Source: Caecibacter massiliensis (GTDB lineage: Bacteria; Bacillota; Negativicutes; Veillonellales; Megasphaeraceae). Taken from it: 64,000 nt of DNA. The position numbers were made by a program, and so were the translations under genes. The stretch spans positions 1,488,001-1,552,000 of the forward strand of contig LT608311.1 in the NCBI GenBank assembly GCA_900095875.1, written 5' to 3'. The notes beneath the pieces were generated by a model that ran no database searches, was not told the DNA's origin, and worked only from the letters and a program-made list of their open reading frames with translations. This document shows, piece by piece, positions 42,899 through 50,410 of the stretch (positions are counted from its first letter, which is position 1; each line of letters opens with the position of its first letter).

Positions 42899-43831
42899 CT
42901 AAAACCAGACAGCTTCCTGACCGGTCTGGATAAAACCTTGATGTTTCAAATGAATGACGTTTTCTGGAGGCAGATCTGTGAAGATGCAGAAACAGGCATT
43001 GGACTGGGCATTAGCTTTTATATAGGCATCATCAAAGGAAAGGAGCCGGTCCCCTTTCCGGACTATCTGACCGTCTTTGACATAAAAGGTAAATCCCTTT
43101 CCATTTAGTACATCCGTCCCTATGCCGACCTGCAGCATATACTCCAATCCGTCGGTTGTATGCATGCCGATGGCATTTTTTTCTTCAAAAATAAAAAAAA
43201 CGGATCCGTCACAGGGAGCATACAGAATGGATTCAGACGGATAGATAAAAAAACCGTCTCCTGTAGATTTATGGGAATAGAACGGATCCGGTGCTTCCGA
43301 AAGAGGATGGAGCATACCTGTACAAGGCGCGTAGAAAATATGAGACTGCGGAGATGGAGATGACGGTGGGATGATGCGGGCGGCTTCTTCACCGGCTGCG
43401 ATGCGGGGGCCGGCACAGAGCCGAACCTCCCAATGTTCCGGCAGTTCTGGAAACAGACAGATGCAGGCATCGGATGTTGCCTTTTCACAGATGAGTTTTT
43501 TATCGAAAGTTAGCAACCGGTCCCCTTTTTTGACGTGCTGTCCTGATTCGGCAAAGACCGTAAATCCTTTTCCCTGCAGCCGGACTGTATCGATTCCGAT
43601 GTGGAGCAGATATTCTGTTCCATCTGCCGCTGTCAGTCCTATGGCGTGACGGGTATCAAAGACAAAGGTTACCTCACTGTCACAGGGCGCATAGACCGTA
43701 TTTTCTTCAGGGTATACAAAAAAGCCGTCACCGGTCATCTTTTGAGCAAAGGCTTCATCCGGTGCGTCCGTGATTGGGTGAAGTTCTCCTGTAAAAGGGG
43801 AATTGAAAGGAATAGGTGATTCGTGTTCCAC
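42899..43831 (-). CDS. Tandem PTS EIIA-Glc protein with inactive second domain
   Basis: A 310-residue cytoplasmic protein with two glucose-type EIIA domains (about residues 9-150 and 165-305). Domain 1 keeps both active-site histidines: His62 (RHAIGL) and phospho-acceptor His77 (LLHIGIDTV). Domain 2 has Asn219 (KNAIGM) and Gln234 (MLQVGIGT), and the nearby Asp is Gly238, so it cannot be phosphorylated. The start is GTG 43831 with AGGAGGT upstream. Domain 1 could serve MurP or other EIIBC permeases that lack EIIA. Domain 2 may be a regulatory or protein-binding module. No PTS permease gene is adjacent. Confidence 0.92.
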   Translation of the reverse strand: MEHESPIPFNSPFTGELHPITDAPDEAFAQKMTGDGFFVYPEENTVYAPCDSEVTFVFDTRHAIGLTAADGTEYLLHIGIDTVRLQGKGFTVFAESGQHVKKGDRLLTFDKKLICEKATSDACICLFPELPEHWEVRLCAGPRIAAGEEAARIIPPSSPSPQSHIFYAPCTGMLHPLSEAPDPFYSHKSTGDGFFIYPSESILYAPCDGSVFFIFEEKNAIGMHTTDGLEYMLQVGIGTDVLNGKGFTFYVKDGQIVRKGDRLLSFDDAYIKANAQSNACFCIFTDLPPENVIHLKHQGFIQTGQEAVWF

Positions 43832-43879
43832 TGCTGCTATACCTCCTGCTGTCCCATGCCGTCTCTGTCATATTGCTGT

Positions 43880-43908
43880 TTGACAGGGCACGTCATGAGA
43901 AGTACTAT
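43880..43908 (+). promoter_or_regulatory. Predicted promoter of the thioesterase gene
   Basis: TTGACA (43880-43885), a 17-base spacer and TACTAT (43903-43908), about 60 bases before the start codon. Confidence 0.65.
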
Positions 43909-43968
43909 TATATTGTAACATAAACCGAAGGATAAAGTAATCTAAATATAGATGAGGGTGTGATTGTG

Positions 43969-44379
43969 ATGGAACCGACTGAACCGATGGAAGACCGGAA
44001 TACATGGTGCTTCGTATGCGGTAAAAAGAATCCGCATGGACTGCATCTGGACATGCATTTGACAGAAGATGGCTGTTATGCCTGGTTTGTCCCGCAAAAA
44101 CAGCATGAAAGTTATGATGACCGCATGCATGGCGGACTCATTAGTACACTTCTCGACGAAGTGATGGGGGATTTTATCTACCAGAAGACGGGGATACCGG
44201 CTTATACAGCCCGCATAGAAGTCCGTTTTCGCCATCCTGTGCGGATTGGGGAGAAAATTAAAATCGAGGGTAACGTAGTCCATCACCGGGGACGACTCTA
44301 TGAAACGATGGGCAGGATTACCAAAGAAGATGGGTCCATAGCAGCCGAAGCGACTGCCAAGATGATGAGTGCCAAATAA
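43969..44379 (+). CDS. Hotdog-fold thioesterase (PaaI-like)
   Basis: A 136-residue hotdog-fold protein likely hydrolysing an acyl-CoA. The catalytic region is DDRMHGGLISTLLDEVMG, with the acidic residue in the central helix as usual, and RIEVRFRHPVRIGEKI follows. The N-terminus has a Cys pair (WCFVCGKKN), common in one subgroup. GAGGGTG supports ATG 43969. It is followed 40 bases later by an RraA-like gene. Physiological acyl-CoA unknown. Confidence 0.85.
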   Translation: MEPTEPMEDRNTWCFVCGKKNPHGLHLDMHLTEDGCYAWFVPQKQHESYDDRMHGGLISTLLDEVMGDFIYQKTGIPAYTARIEVRFRHPVRIGEKIKIEGNVVHHRGRLYETMGRITKEDGSIAAEATAKMMSAK

Positions 44380-44419
44380 TGTATGGTACAGGATATATAT
44401 CCGGAAAGGAGCGGTTTGT

Positions 44420-45121
44420 ATGGAACAAAACGAACGATTGTATCAATTGAGTACACCTCTGTTAGCCGATGCCTGTATGCGTCTGGGAATCCCTGTGCGC
44501 TGTGCGCCCAGTAACCTGCAGGCACTGGAACCGGATATGCATTGTGTCGGACGGGTCTGTCCTGTCCGCCATGCAGGCAGTGTAGATATCTTTTTTGCCG
44601 CGTTGGAAGAAGCGCAGCCCGGCGATGTACTGGTCATTGATAATGGCGGTCGTACAGATCATGCCTGCGTTGGTGACCTCGTTGCCCGCGAAGTACAGGC
44701 TGCAGGTCTGGCGGGAATTATCATCTGGGGTCTGCACCGGGATACGTGGCAGATTCATGAAACGGGGTTACCGTTCTTTTCCCAGGGGCATATCCCTACC
44801 GGGCCCGTCAGACTGGACCGCCGGCCTGCGGCCGATGCTCTGGCCTGGGCCCGCGTAGGAGACTGGATTGTCGGTAAAAGCGATATCGTTGCAGGCGACC
44901 GCGACGGCGTCATCTTTTTGCCGTCAGATCATCTGACGGACATCATCGAAGCGGGGGAAGCCATCAAAGCAGCGGAAGAACGGCAGGCAAAACTTCTGAA
45001 AGAAGGAAAGAGCCTGAGGGACCAGCTGCATTTTAAAGAATACCTGGCCCAGCACAGCGTGACCCCATCGTACAGCTTCCGTGACCATCTGCGCAAAATC
45101 GGCGGTGCCATAGAACAGTAA
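44420..45121 (+). CDS. RraA-family protein (hydroxy-methyl-oxoglutarate aldolase-like)
   Basis: A 233-residue RraA-fold protein. Family segments are LSTPLLADACMRLGIPVRCAP, GDVLVIDNGGRTDHACVGDLVAREV and AGDRDGVIFLP. Members are metal-dependent aldolase/decarboxylases of 2-oxo acids (such as 4-hydroxy-4-methyl-2-oxoglutarate), or RNase E inhibitors in Proteobacteria. The GDL-plus-Asp pattern favours the enzyme group. AAAGGAG precedes ATG 44420. A terminator follows. Confidence 0.82.
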   Translation: MEQNERLYQLSTPLLADACMRLGIPVRCAPSNLQALEPDMHCVGRVCPVRHAGSVDIFFAALEEAQPGDVLVIDNGGRTDHACVGDLVAREVQAAGLAGIIIWGLHRDTWQIHETGLPFFSQGHIPTGPVRLDRRPAADALAWARVGDWIVGKSDIVAGDRDGVIFLPSDHLTDIIEAGEAIKAAEERQAKLLKEGKSLRDQLHFKEYLAQHSVTPSYSFRDHLRKIGGAIEQ

Positions 45122-45129
45122 CCATGTAG

Positions 45130-45176
45130 ATACATACTGCCTGTCCTGTTATCCGGGACAGGCAGTATGTATTTAA
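45130..45176 (+). terminator. Terminator after the RraA gene
   Basis: A perfect 17-bp stem ATACATACTGCCTGTCC (45130-45146) pairs with 45156-45172, followed by a short TTTAA. Confidence 0.75.
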
Positions 45177-45199
45177 ACTGATTTTATTCTCTTTCCGTC

Positions 45200-45228
45200 T
45201 TGCCTTCCCGGACATCCTGTGGTACTAT
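45200..45228 (+). promoter_or_regulatory. Predicted promoter of the acid phosphatase gene
   Basis: TTGCCT (45200-45205), a 17-base spacer and TACTAT (45223-45228). This leaves a leader of about 200 bases before the start codon, containing the small hairpin at 45338-45357. No other gene is seen in this 316-base gap. Confidence 0.5.
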
Positions 45229-45337
45229 ACGCACAGGGCAGAAGATAATATCACCGTGGGTGAGTTATACTTTTCGTAGTGTCATTTGTTATATTTTTCA
45301 CAACTGCCTGGATCCGAAGTGGACCGGGACGGTGACA

Positions 45338-45357
45338 GGGCAGGAGTCTGCCCGTTT
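45338..45357 (+). terminator. Small terminator-like hairpin in the phosphatase leader
   Basis: GGGCAG-GAGT-CTGCCC followed by GTTTT lies about 105 bases after the predicted transcription start and 80 before the start codon. It could be an attenuator, but the stem is short. Confidence 0.35.
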
Positions 45358-45437
45358 TACTTCGTTGTAGTATGCTTTCTGGCCCTGGCTGGAAAGCTTT
45401 TTCTTTTGCCCATAACTATTATCAGGGGGCATGTCTG

Positions 45438-46337
45438 ATGTTAAAAGGAAAGAAAAAATTAGCAACTTTAGTAACGGTTTGTGTATTGGCAGGCAGCACG
45501 GCGATGGCTGCCGGTAGTCCGGCAGCGGTACCGGTGCGTACTGTCCCGGTCCGGCAATCGGCACCGGTGTCGGCGGGGACATCTGCCATTGATACATGGC
45601 GCACACAAAAGCAACTGGCGCAGGAAGAAACGATGGCACTTTTGTGGATGCGGTCTGCCGCAGAATACCGGGCACTTTGCTATCAGGGATACAATGCGGC
45701 TATGATGGAAGTGGATAAAGCACTGAGTGATCCGGCACGGAAGGGCAAACCGCTGGCTATTGTCCTGGACTGTGATGAAACGGTAACGGATAATACACCG
45801 GCTCTGGCAAAGGCGGCGGCCGATGGGAATGGCCAGTATAAGAGTATCTGGTGGCGCGATGTCGTTCATGAAGGTAAATCGGGCGCAATGCCGGGAGCCG
45901 TCGATTTTCTCCAGCAGGTAGATAAGAAAGGGCTGGCCATATTCTACGTATCGAACCGCTATGCGCCGGTCAATTATGAAGCGACAGAAGCCAATCTGAA
46001 GGCTCTGCGTTTTCCCCAGGCAGATAAAAAACACATCCTGCTCATGGAAAAGAGCGGCAATAAACAACTGCGTTTTAATACTATAACGGCTGATTATGAT
46101 GTCGTCGTGTATATGGGGGATAATGCCGGGGACCTTCCCATCGGGACGAATGGTAAGAGTCTGACAGAACGCAATCAGATTGTCGATGCGCACAAGGCCG
46201 ACTTCGGAACGAAATACATCGTCTTCCCTAATCCCGTATACGGGGCCTGGGTCAGTGCTATTGCCAAGAATTATCTTACCATGACACCGGAACAGCGCGA
46301 TGAAGTCAACCGGGAATTTCTGACAAAAAACTATTAA
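45438..46337 (+). CDS. Class C acid phosphatase / 5'-nucleotidase, exported (e(P4)-like)
   Basis: A 299-residue HAD-superfamily phosphatase acting outside the cytoplasm. The signal peptide (KLATLVTVCVLAGSTAMAAG) has no lipobox Cys, unlike Haemophilus e(P4). Catalytic motifs are IVLDCDETVTDN (DxDET), the motif II Ser/Asn in YVSNRYAPVN, and GDNAGD for Mg2+. Members dephosphorylate nucleotide monophosphates so that nucleosides can be imported. AGGGGG precedes ATG 45438. A terminator follows. Confidence 0.9.
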   Translation: MLKGKKKLATLVTVCVLAGSTAMAAGSPAAVPVRTVPVRQSAPVSAGTSAIDTWRTQKQLAQEETMALLWMRSAAEYRALCYQGYNAAMMEVDKALSDPARKGKPLAIVLDCDETVTDNTPALAKAAADGNGQYKSIWWRDVVHEGKSGAMPGAVDFLQQVDKKGLAIFYVSNRYAPVNYEATEANLKALRFPQADKKHILLMEKSGNKQLRFNTITADYDVVVYMGDNAGDLPIGTNGKSLTERNQIVDAHKADFGTKYIVFPNPVYGAWVSAIAKNYLTMTPEQRDEVNREFLTKNY

Positions 46338-46347
46338 TAGAGATGGC

Positions 46348-46390
46348 AAAAGATGGCCGCATGTCGTAGTGACATAGGCCATCTTTTTTT
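46348..46390. terminator. Bidirectional terminator
   Basis: AAAGATGGCC pairs with GGCCATCTTT, with an inner ATGTC/GACAT pair, followed by seven T. It lies between the phosphatase and the convergent HTH gene. Confidence 0.85.
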
Positions 46391-46398
46391 ACGTACCT

Positions 46399-46764
46399 TT
46401 ATCGATTGCGCTGATGGATGAAAGCGGCGTAGTCGGCGATGCTGGAGAGTTCTTCCGGGGATACTTCCAAAAGAAGGCGGATGGTATCAATCAGCTTTGT
46501 TTCATATGGTGTATGAACTGGCTGTATAACCGTGGAAGTGTCCGGACCAGCCGTGCTGGTCAGATCTTCCATGCTGGTATGGAAATAGGCAGCGACATCC
46601 TTCAGCCGGTCCTTGCGGGGGAATTTTTCTTCCTTGAGCCAGGCCGACAGGGTCGTCGGTTTTATTCCCAGGTCCTGACAGACTTGTTTTTTCGTCAGCT
46701 TCTGTTGGGCAAGCAGCTGCTGGAGATGGCAACTGAAATTTTTTTTCTTTTCATCATTTTTCAT
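46399..46764 (-). CDS. XRE-family HTH DNA-binding protein
   Basis: A 121-residue regulator. The helix-turn-helix is near residues 17-62 (KLTKKQVCQDLGIKPTTLSAWLKEEKFPRKDRLKDVAAYF), of Cro/CI type. The tail (about residues 85-121) is helical and could dimerise. It stands alone, convergent with the phosphatase. Target genes unknown. Phage-repressor-like in layout, but no phage genes are near. Confidence 0.88.
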   Translation of the reverse strand: MKNDEKKKNFSCHLQQLLAQQKLTKKQVCQDLGIKPTTLSAWLKEEKFPRKDRLKDVAAYFHTSMEDLTSTAGPDTSTVIQPVHTPYETKLIDTIRLLLEVSPEELSSIADYAAFIHQRNR

Positions 46765-46854
46765 AATGGGCCTTCCTTTATCATGAGATACGGAATTTAG
46801 TATATCACAAAAGAAAGCATAAAAAAACAGGGAATTTTCATGGTCCGGATTAGA

Positions 46855-47146
46855 TTAACATGTCAGTGTTTTTCCATCTGACGAAATGCAGATGGCGTGG
46901 GAGAGTCCGGCCAGTTCCAGCTGCTCCTGCAATATGCGACGCATAAAGAGATTGTGGGGGGACGCTGTCCAGGTGGGTGGTGATAATCTGTGCTGTCGGG
47001 AGAGCGTGGTGCATGGTCAGCAGGTCGCCCGTGTTCATGATGAGACGTTCGCAGTGCTGCAGTGTGGCGGCTCCGGTGTTCGCGATGATGACATCGGGCT
47101 GATAGGTGGATGCAATTTGGGCAGTGCCGATGATTTCCTGTTTTTT
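46855..47146 (-). pseudogene. Remnant of an MBL-fold metallohydrolase gene
   Basis: On the minus strand the C-terminal about 97 residues of an MBL-fold hydrolase can be read: QPDVIIANTGAATLQHCERL, then DLLTMHHALPTAQIITTHLD. A shift of one base at a run of six G (46956-46961) then gives HNLFMRRILQEQLELAGLSH and a natural stop. Upstream, an in-frame TAA at 47149-47147 cuts the frame, and no HxHxDH region is found. The gene is therefore truncated and frameshifted. The homopolymer shift alone could be a sequencing error; the missing N-terminal half could not. Confidence 0.7.
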
Positions 47147-47149
47147 TTA

Positions 47150-47179
47150 TTGACGGTATCGAGTTTTGTTTCCTATAAT
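47150..47179 (+). promoter_or_regulatory. Promoter-like sequence upstream of phzF-like gene
   Basis: TTGACG (47150-47155), an 18-base spacer and TATAAT (47174-47179) would start transcription near 47186, about 290 bases before the PhzF gene. The intervening 327-base gap shows no convincing gene; a 45-codon frame there has no ribosome site. Confidence 0.45.
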
Positions 47180-47473
47180 GGGAACAACTCGTATAGATGA
47201 TGTAAAAAGAGCTGGCTGGGATGAACGGGAAGAAGCAGAAGCCGCATTTACCTTTGAAATATATGGCGCCTATGCTGTGAACCGTCATCATCACTGGAAA
47301 CGGGATGATGCGTGATTCCATCTGCAGATGCTGCTTCTGCGGTTCGTTACGGCTGGTGAAGTAGGTTTACAGAAACAAAAAGACAGGTCAGGCTGATTAT
47401 GGCAGGGCGTTTTCTCCTGTGTTATGATGAACGTATCAGAAACAGGTTCGTATTGAATGAGGAGGAATGGGTC

Positions 47474-48247
47474 ATGAAATGTTATGTTGTCGATGCCTTT
47501 ACGAAAGAAGTATTCAAAGGAAATCCGGCCGCTGTATGCGTTATGGATTCCTGGCCTTCCGATGAGATGATGCAGAACATTGCCATGGAAAATAATTTGT
47601 CCGAGACCGCTTTTACTGTAAAGGAAAAAGATGGATACCGGCTGCGCTGGTTTACGCCAGGCGGAGAAATCGATCTCTGCGGTCATGCGACGCTGGGGAC
47701 GTCCTTTGTCCTGGCAAATTTTGTCGAACCACAGTGTCAGACCTTTGTCTTTCATACATTGAGCGGCGTGCTTACAGTGACCCGGAAAGGTCAACTGTTC
47801 TCCATGGATTTTCCCGCTTATGATATGAAGCCGGTGCCTGTGACCGATGCCATGGAAAACGCGCTGGGAGTCCGCCCGGTAGAAGCATACATGGCCCGGG
47901 ACCTTCTCTGTGTACTGGAAAATGAAACACAGGTCCGGGAATGCCAGCCCGATATGGAAAAACTAAAACACCTTGATGGACTGCTGTGCAATGTTACGGC
48001 AAAAGGAACGGAGTATGACTGTGTCAGCCGCTCCTTTGCTCCCAAATTATCCGTGCCGGAAGACCCGGTATGCGGCAGCGGGCATTGCCATATTATCCCG
48101 GTCATGGCAGAAAAACTAGGTAAGAGTGATTTAGTTGCCTATCAGGCGTCACGCCGTGGCGGGGAATTGTACTGCCATATAGAAGATGGTCACATCGCCA
48201 TGGCGGGTTATGCGGTCTTGTATTCCGAAGCTGACCTTAAAATTTGA
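47474..48247 (+). CDS. PhzF-family isomerase/epimerase
   Basis: A 257-residue protein of the PhzF/diaminopimelate-epimerase fold. Family segments are YVVDAFTKEVFKGNPAAVCV, the catalytic-Glu region NLSETAFTV, GGEIDLCGHATLGTSFVL and DPVCGSGHCHIIPVMAEKLG. Functions in bacteria other than phenazine makers are mostly unproven. GAGGAGG supports ATG 47474, discarding a 25-residue extension. It ends in a strong terminator. Confidence 0.88.
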   Translation: MKCYVVDAFTKEVFKGNPAAVCVMDSWPSDEMMQNIAMENNLSETAFTVKEKDGYRLRWFTPGGEIDLCGHATLGTSFVLANFVEPQCQTFVFHTLSGVLTVTRKGQLFSMDFPAYDMKPVPVTDAMENALGVRPVEAYMARDLLCVLENETQVRECQPDMEKLKHLDGLLCNVTAKGTEYDCVSRSFAPKLSVPEDPVCGSGHCHIIPVMAEKLGKSDLVAYQASRRGGELYCHIEDGHIAMAGYAVLYSEADLKI

Positions 48248-48263
48248 TTCATTGTGAAAATAT

Positions 48264-48318
48264 AAAAGGGGGATTGTACCGGCATGAGAGGTTACTCATG
48301 CTGGTACAATCCCCTTTT
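48264..48318. terminator. Bidirectional terminator
   Basis: AAAAGGGGGATTGTACC...CATGAG pairs with CTCATG...GGTACAATCCCCTTTT with about 24 paired bases. It lies between the PhzF gene and the convergent TSCPD gene. Confidence 0.85.
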
Positions 48319-48338
48319 AAGCGGTCAGGATAACCAGA

Positions 48339-48578
48339 TCAGACGTATTCTTTTAATGCCTGGGCCAGCTGATCCGGACAGGATGTAGTGCGTTCGCCGC
48401 AGCGGATGCCTTCCAGACGGTGGATGACTTCGGCGACGGGCATTCCTTCGGCCAGACTGGAAAGACCGAGGTGGTTGCCGGGACAGCCCTTTGTAAAGAC
48501 GACATCATAGACTTTTCCATCTCTGACGTCAAAATCAATCTGTGTGGCACAGATGCCACTTGGTTTATATGTATGCAA
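48339..48578 (-). CDS. TSCPD-domain protein (TIGR03905-like)
   Basis: A 79-residue small protein with the TSCPD motif at its end (RTTSCPDQLAQALKEY) and GCPGNHLGLSSLAEGM. Stand-alone TSCPD proteins resemble the C-terminal metal-binding part of class II ribonucleotide reductase, but their role is unknown. The start is a TTG at 48578 with AGGAAG six bases before it; this gives the usual family N-terminus (xHTYKPSGICATQIDF). It follows thioredoxin by 19 bases. Confidence 0.82.
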   Translation of the reverse strand: MHTYKPSGICATQIDFDVRDGKVYDVVFTKGCPGNHLGLSSLAEGMPVAEVIHRLEGIRCGERTTSCPDQLAQALKEYV

Positions 48579-48597
48579 GAAAATCTTCCTTTCGTAA

Positions 48598-48903
48598 TTA
48601 ATCGAAGAGTGCCAGGATGCTGGCTTTCGGCTGAGCACCGACAGAACTCTTGTAGAGCTGGCCATTCTTGAAGACCAGGAGAGTCGGGATGCTCATGACA
48701 TTGAACTGCTGGGCCAGTTCCGGCTGTTCATCTACATTGACTTTGCCTACTTTGTATTCCGGATGTTCGTTAGCTATTTCTTCGACGACGGGGGCTACCA
48801 TACGGCAGGGACCGCACCAGGTGGCCCAGAAATCAACGAGGACCGGTTTATCGGACTGCAGGACTTCCTGATTGAAATTATCATTGGTAAATGTGTATTC
48901 CAT
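48598..48903 (-). CDS. trxA: Thioredoxin
   Basis: A 101-residue classical thioredoxin with active site [10 protein letters not shown] and cis-Pro loop [12 protein letters not shown]. It reduces protein disulfides in the cytoplasm. GGAGTGA precedes ATG 48903; an upstream extension is rejected. It is co-transcribed with the TSCPD gene. The length is a little shorter than E. coli TrxA (108). Confidence 0.95.
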   Translation of the reverse strand: MEYTFTNDNFNQEVLQSDKPVLVDFWATWCGPCRMVAPVVEEIANEHPEYKVGKVNVDEQPELAQQFNVMSIPTLLVFKNGQLYKSSVGAQPKASILALFD

Positions 48904-49053
48904 ATATGATTCACTCCTTTGGTATGCGTATTGTCTGCGAGACACTTCTATTATATCACACATTTGTCAAATTTTACGAGAAAAATAATAAAGAATATCT
49001 GATATATTTTAATGGAACATATTAATAATTTTAGAAATTCAATAGTCGTCCCA

Positions 49054-49090
49054 ATAAAAAACGGTCCGCCACCGATGTGACGGACCGCTT
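49054..49090 (-). terminator. Intrinsic terminator of metQ
   Basis: On the minus strand GCGGTCCG pairs with CGGACCGT and is followed by TTTTTTATT, just past the metQ stop. Confidence 0.85.
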
Positions 49091-49099
49091 TGCCGGCTA

Positions 49100-49924
49100 T
49101 TAGAATGCAGGCAGGATGGTTCCCTGATATTTGTCATTAATAAATTTCTTGATCGCTTCAGACTGATAAATCTGAACGACTTTTTTGTATGTTTCGTTGT
49201 TTTCATCACCCTGGCGGACAGCGAATACGCAGGCGTAGGGCGATTCAATCGATTCGACGAGGATGGAATCTTTTTTCGGATTCAGACCGGCCGGAATGGC
49301 GTAGTTGGTATTGACGCAGGCGATGTCTGTATCATCGAGAGAACGCGGCGTTTGGGCGGCATCGAGTTCGACGAATTTCAGATTTTTCGGGTTTTCTGTG
49401 ATATCAGCAACGGAAGCTTCGATGGAATCGCCGTTCTTCAATTTGATCAGGCCGGCCTGCTGCAGGAGGAGCAGGGCACGGGCGCCGTTGGACGGGTCGT
49501 TCGGAATGGTGACTTTGCTGCCCGGAGCAACTTCATCGAGAGATTTATATTTGTGTGAATAAACGGCCATAGGCATGAGAATCGTCTTTCCAACAGACGT
49601 GAGCTTCAGGCCCTGCTTTTTGACGATATTGTCAAGGTACGGCTGATGCTGGTAGGAGTTCATGTCGAGGTCTTTTTCGGCCAGTGCTTTATCAGGCTGT
49701 ACATAATCGTTGAATTCTACGACTTTGATGGTAATCCCCTGTTTGGCAGCTTCTTTCGCTACTTCATCCATGATTTCTGCATGAGGACCGGCTGTTACCC
49801 CTACTTTAATTTCTTTTTTTGCCTGGTCGCCTTTGCTGTCATTGCTGGAACCGCAGCCGGCAGCAAATACGCAGATAGCTGCGATGAGGCCGGCGGAAAT
49901 GATTTTTTTAATAGATGATTTCAT
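49100..49924 (-). CDS. metQ: Methionine-type ABC transporter binding lipoprotein (MetQ/NlpA)
   Basis: A 274-residue lipoprotein binding D/L-methionine or a related compound. The lipobox is FAAGC and the NlpA core is IKVGVTAGPHAEIMDEVAKEA, DMNSYQHQPYLDN and NTNYAIPAGLNPKKDS. An upstream frame extension crosses the riboswitch terminator region and is rejected. No MetN or MetI gene is adjacent, so it must use permease subunits encoded elsewhere. The leader carries a SAM-I riboswitch, so expression should fall when S-adenosylmethionine is plentiful. Confidence 0.93.
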   Translation of the reverse strand: MKSSIKKIISAGLIAAICVFAAGCGSSNDSKGDQAKKEIKVGVTAGPHAEIMDEVAKEAAKQGITIKVVEFNDYVQPDKALAEKDLDMNSYQHQPYLDNIVKKQGLKLTSVGKTILMPMAVYSHKYKSLDEVAPGSKVTIPNDPSNGARALLLLQQAGLIKLKNGDSIEASVADITENPKNLKFVELDAAQTPRSLDDTDIACVNTNYAIPAGLNPKKDSILVESIESPYACVFAVRQGDENNETYKKVVQIYQSEAIKKFINDKYQGTILPAF

Positions 49925-49970
49925 GTTTCGTACCCCTCTCCTGAGTGTGCATACAAAATAAGTCCGTATC

Positions 49971-50002
49971 AACAAAAAAGCCGTCATGCAGATGACGGCT
50001 TT
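49971..50002 (-). terminator. Riboswitch-controlled attenuator of metQ
   Basis: On the minus strand AAAGCCGTCAT-CTGC-ATGACGGCTTT is followed by TTTTGTT. It lies between the SAM-I aptamer and the metQ start, so SAM binding is expected to favour this terminator. Confidence 0.88.
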
Positions 50003-50012
50003 ATTAATCCTA

Positions 50013-50112
50013 TGATTCATCTGCCGGAATAATCCGATGGAGTTGGCACCATACCTTATGGCGGTTGCCGCAGTGTCATCGGGCCATTCCCTCGACTGCT
50101 CTTGATGAAACG
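50013..50112 (-). promoter_or_regulatory. SAM-I (S-box) riboswitch aptamer
   Basis: Minus-strand conserved blocks are TCAAGAG, GAGGGAATGGCCC (50093-50081), GGCAACC (50069-50063) and TGGTGCCAACTCC (50051-50039). The closing P1 helix pairs TTCATC with GATGAA. This is the classic four-way-junction S-box. An intrinsic terminator follows. Confidence 0.95.
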
Positions 50113-50131
50113 TATTCAGTTGATGATGCAG

Positions 50132-50160
50132 ATATTAGCATAGTTTTTTTCTCTTGTCAA
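50132..50160 (-). promoter_or_regulatory. Promoter of the metQ transcript
   Basis: On the minus strand TTGACA (50160-50155), a 17-base spacer and TAATAT (50137-50132), about 20 bases before the aptamer. Confidence 0.8.
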
Positions 50161-50330
50161 GTATTAGTTTTTTCTATATCTAAAAATACAGACCGCAAAA
50201 ATACCGTTTTTTAATGCACTGTATTATTTCTAATTGAAATATATGATAATTTTTATAAAAAATGACATATACTATATGTGAAAAAATAGGATGTATTAAG
50301 AAAATTAGATGTTTTTTATCTTTTACCGGA

Positions 50331-50358
50331 TAGACAATATATATGAATACAGTACAAT
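50331..50358 (+). promoter_or_regulatory. Predicted promoter of the AfuA/FbpA-type importer operon
   Basis: TAGACA (50331-50336), a 16-base spacer and TACAAT (50353-50358), with the start about 45 bases before the binding-protein ATG. The A/T-rich stretch 50161-50330 shows no gene. Confidence 0.6.
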
Positions 50359-50410
50359 AAAAGTGCGCAATACGTGTTTCGGAATTTGGTAAAGCGAAAG
50401 GAGCAGAAAG

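Noticed and set aside
47178-47315. A 45-codon plus-strand frame (begins MGTTRIDDVKRAGWDE)
   Set aside because: The ATG overlaps the -10 of the promoter at 47174 and has no ribosome site. It may be a gene fragment but nothing supports expression.
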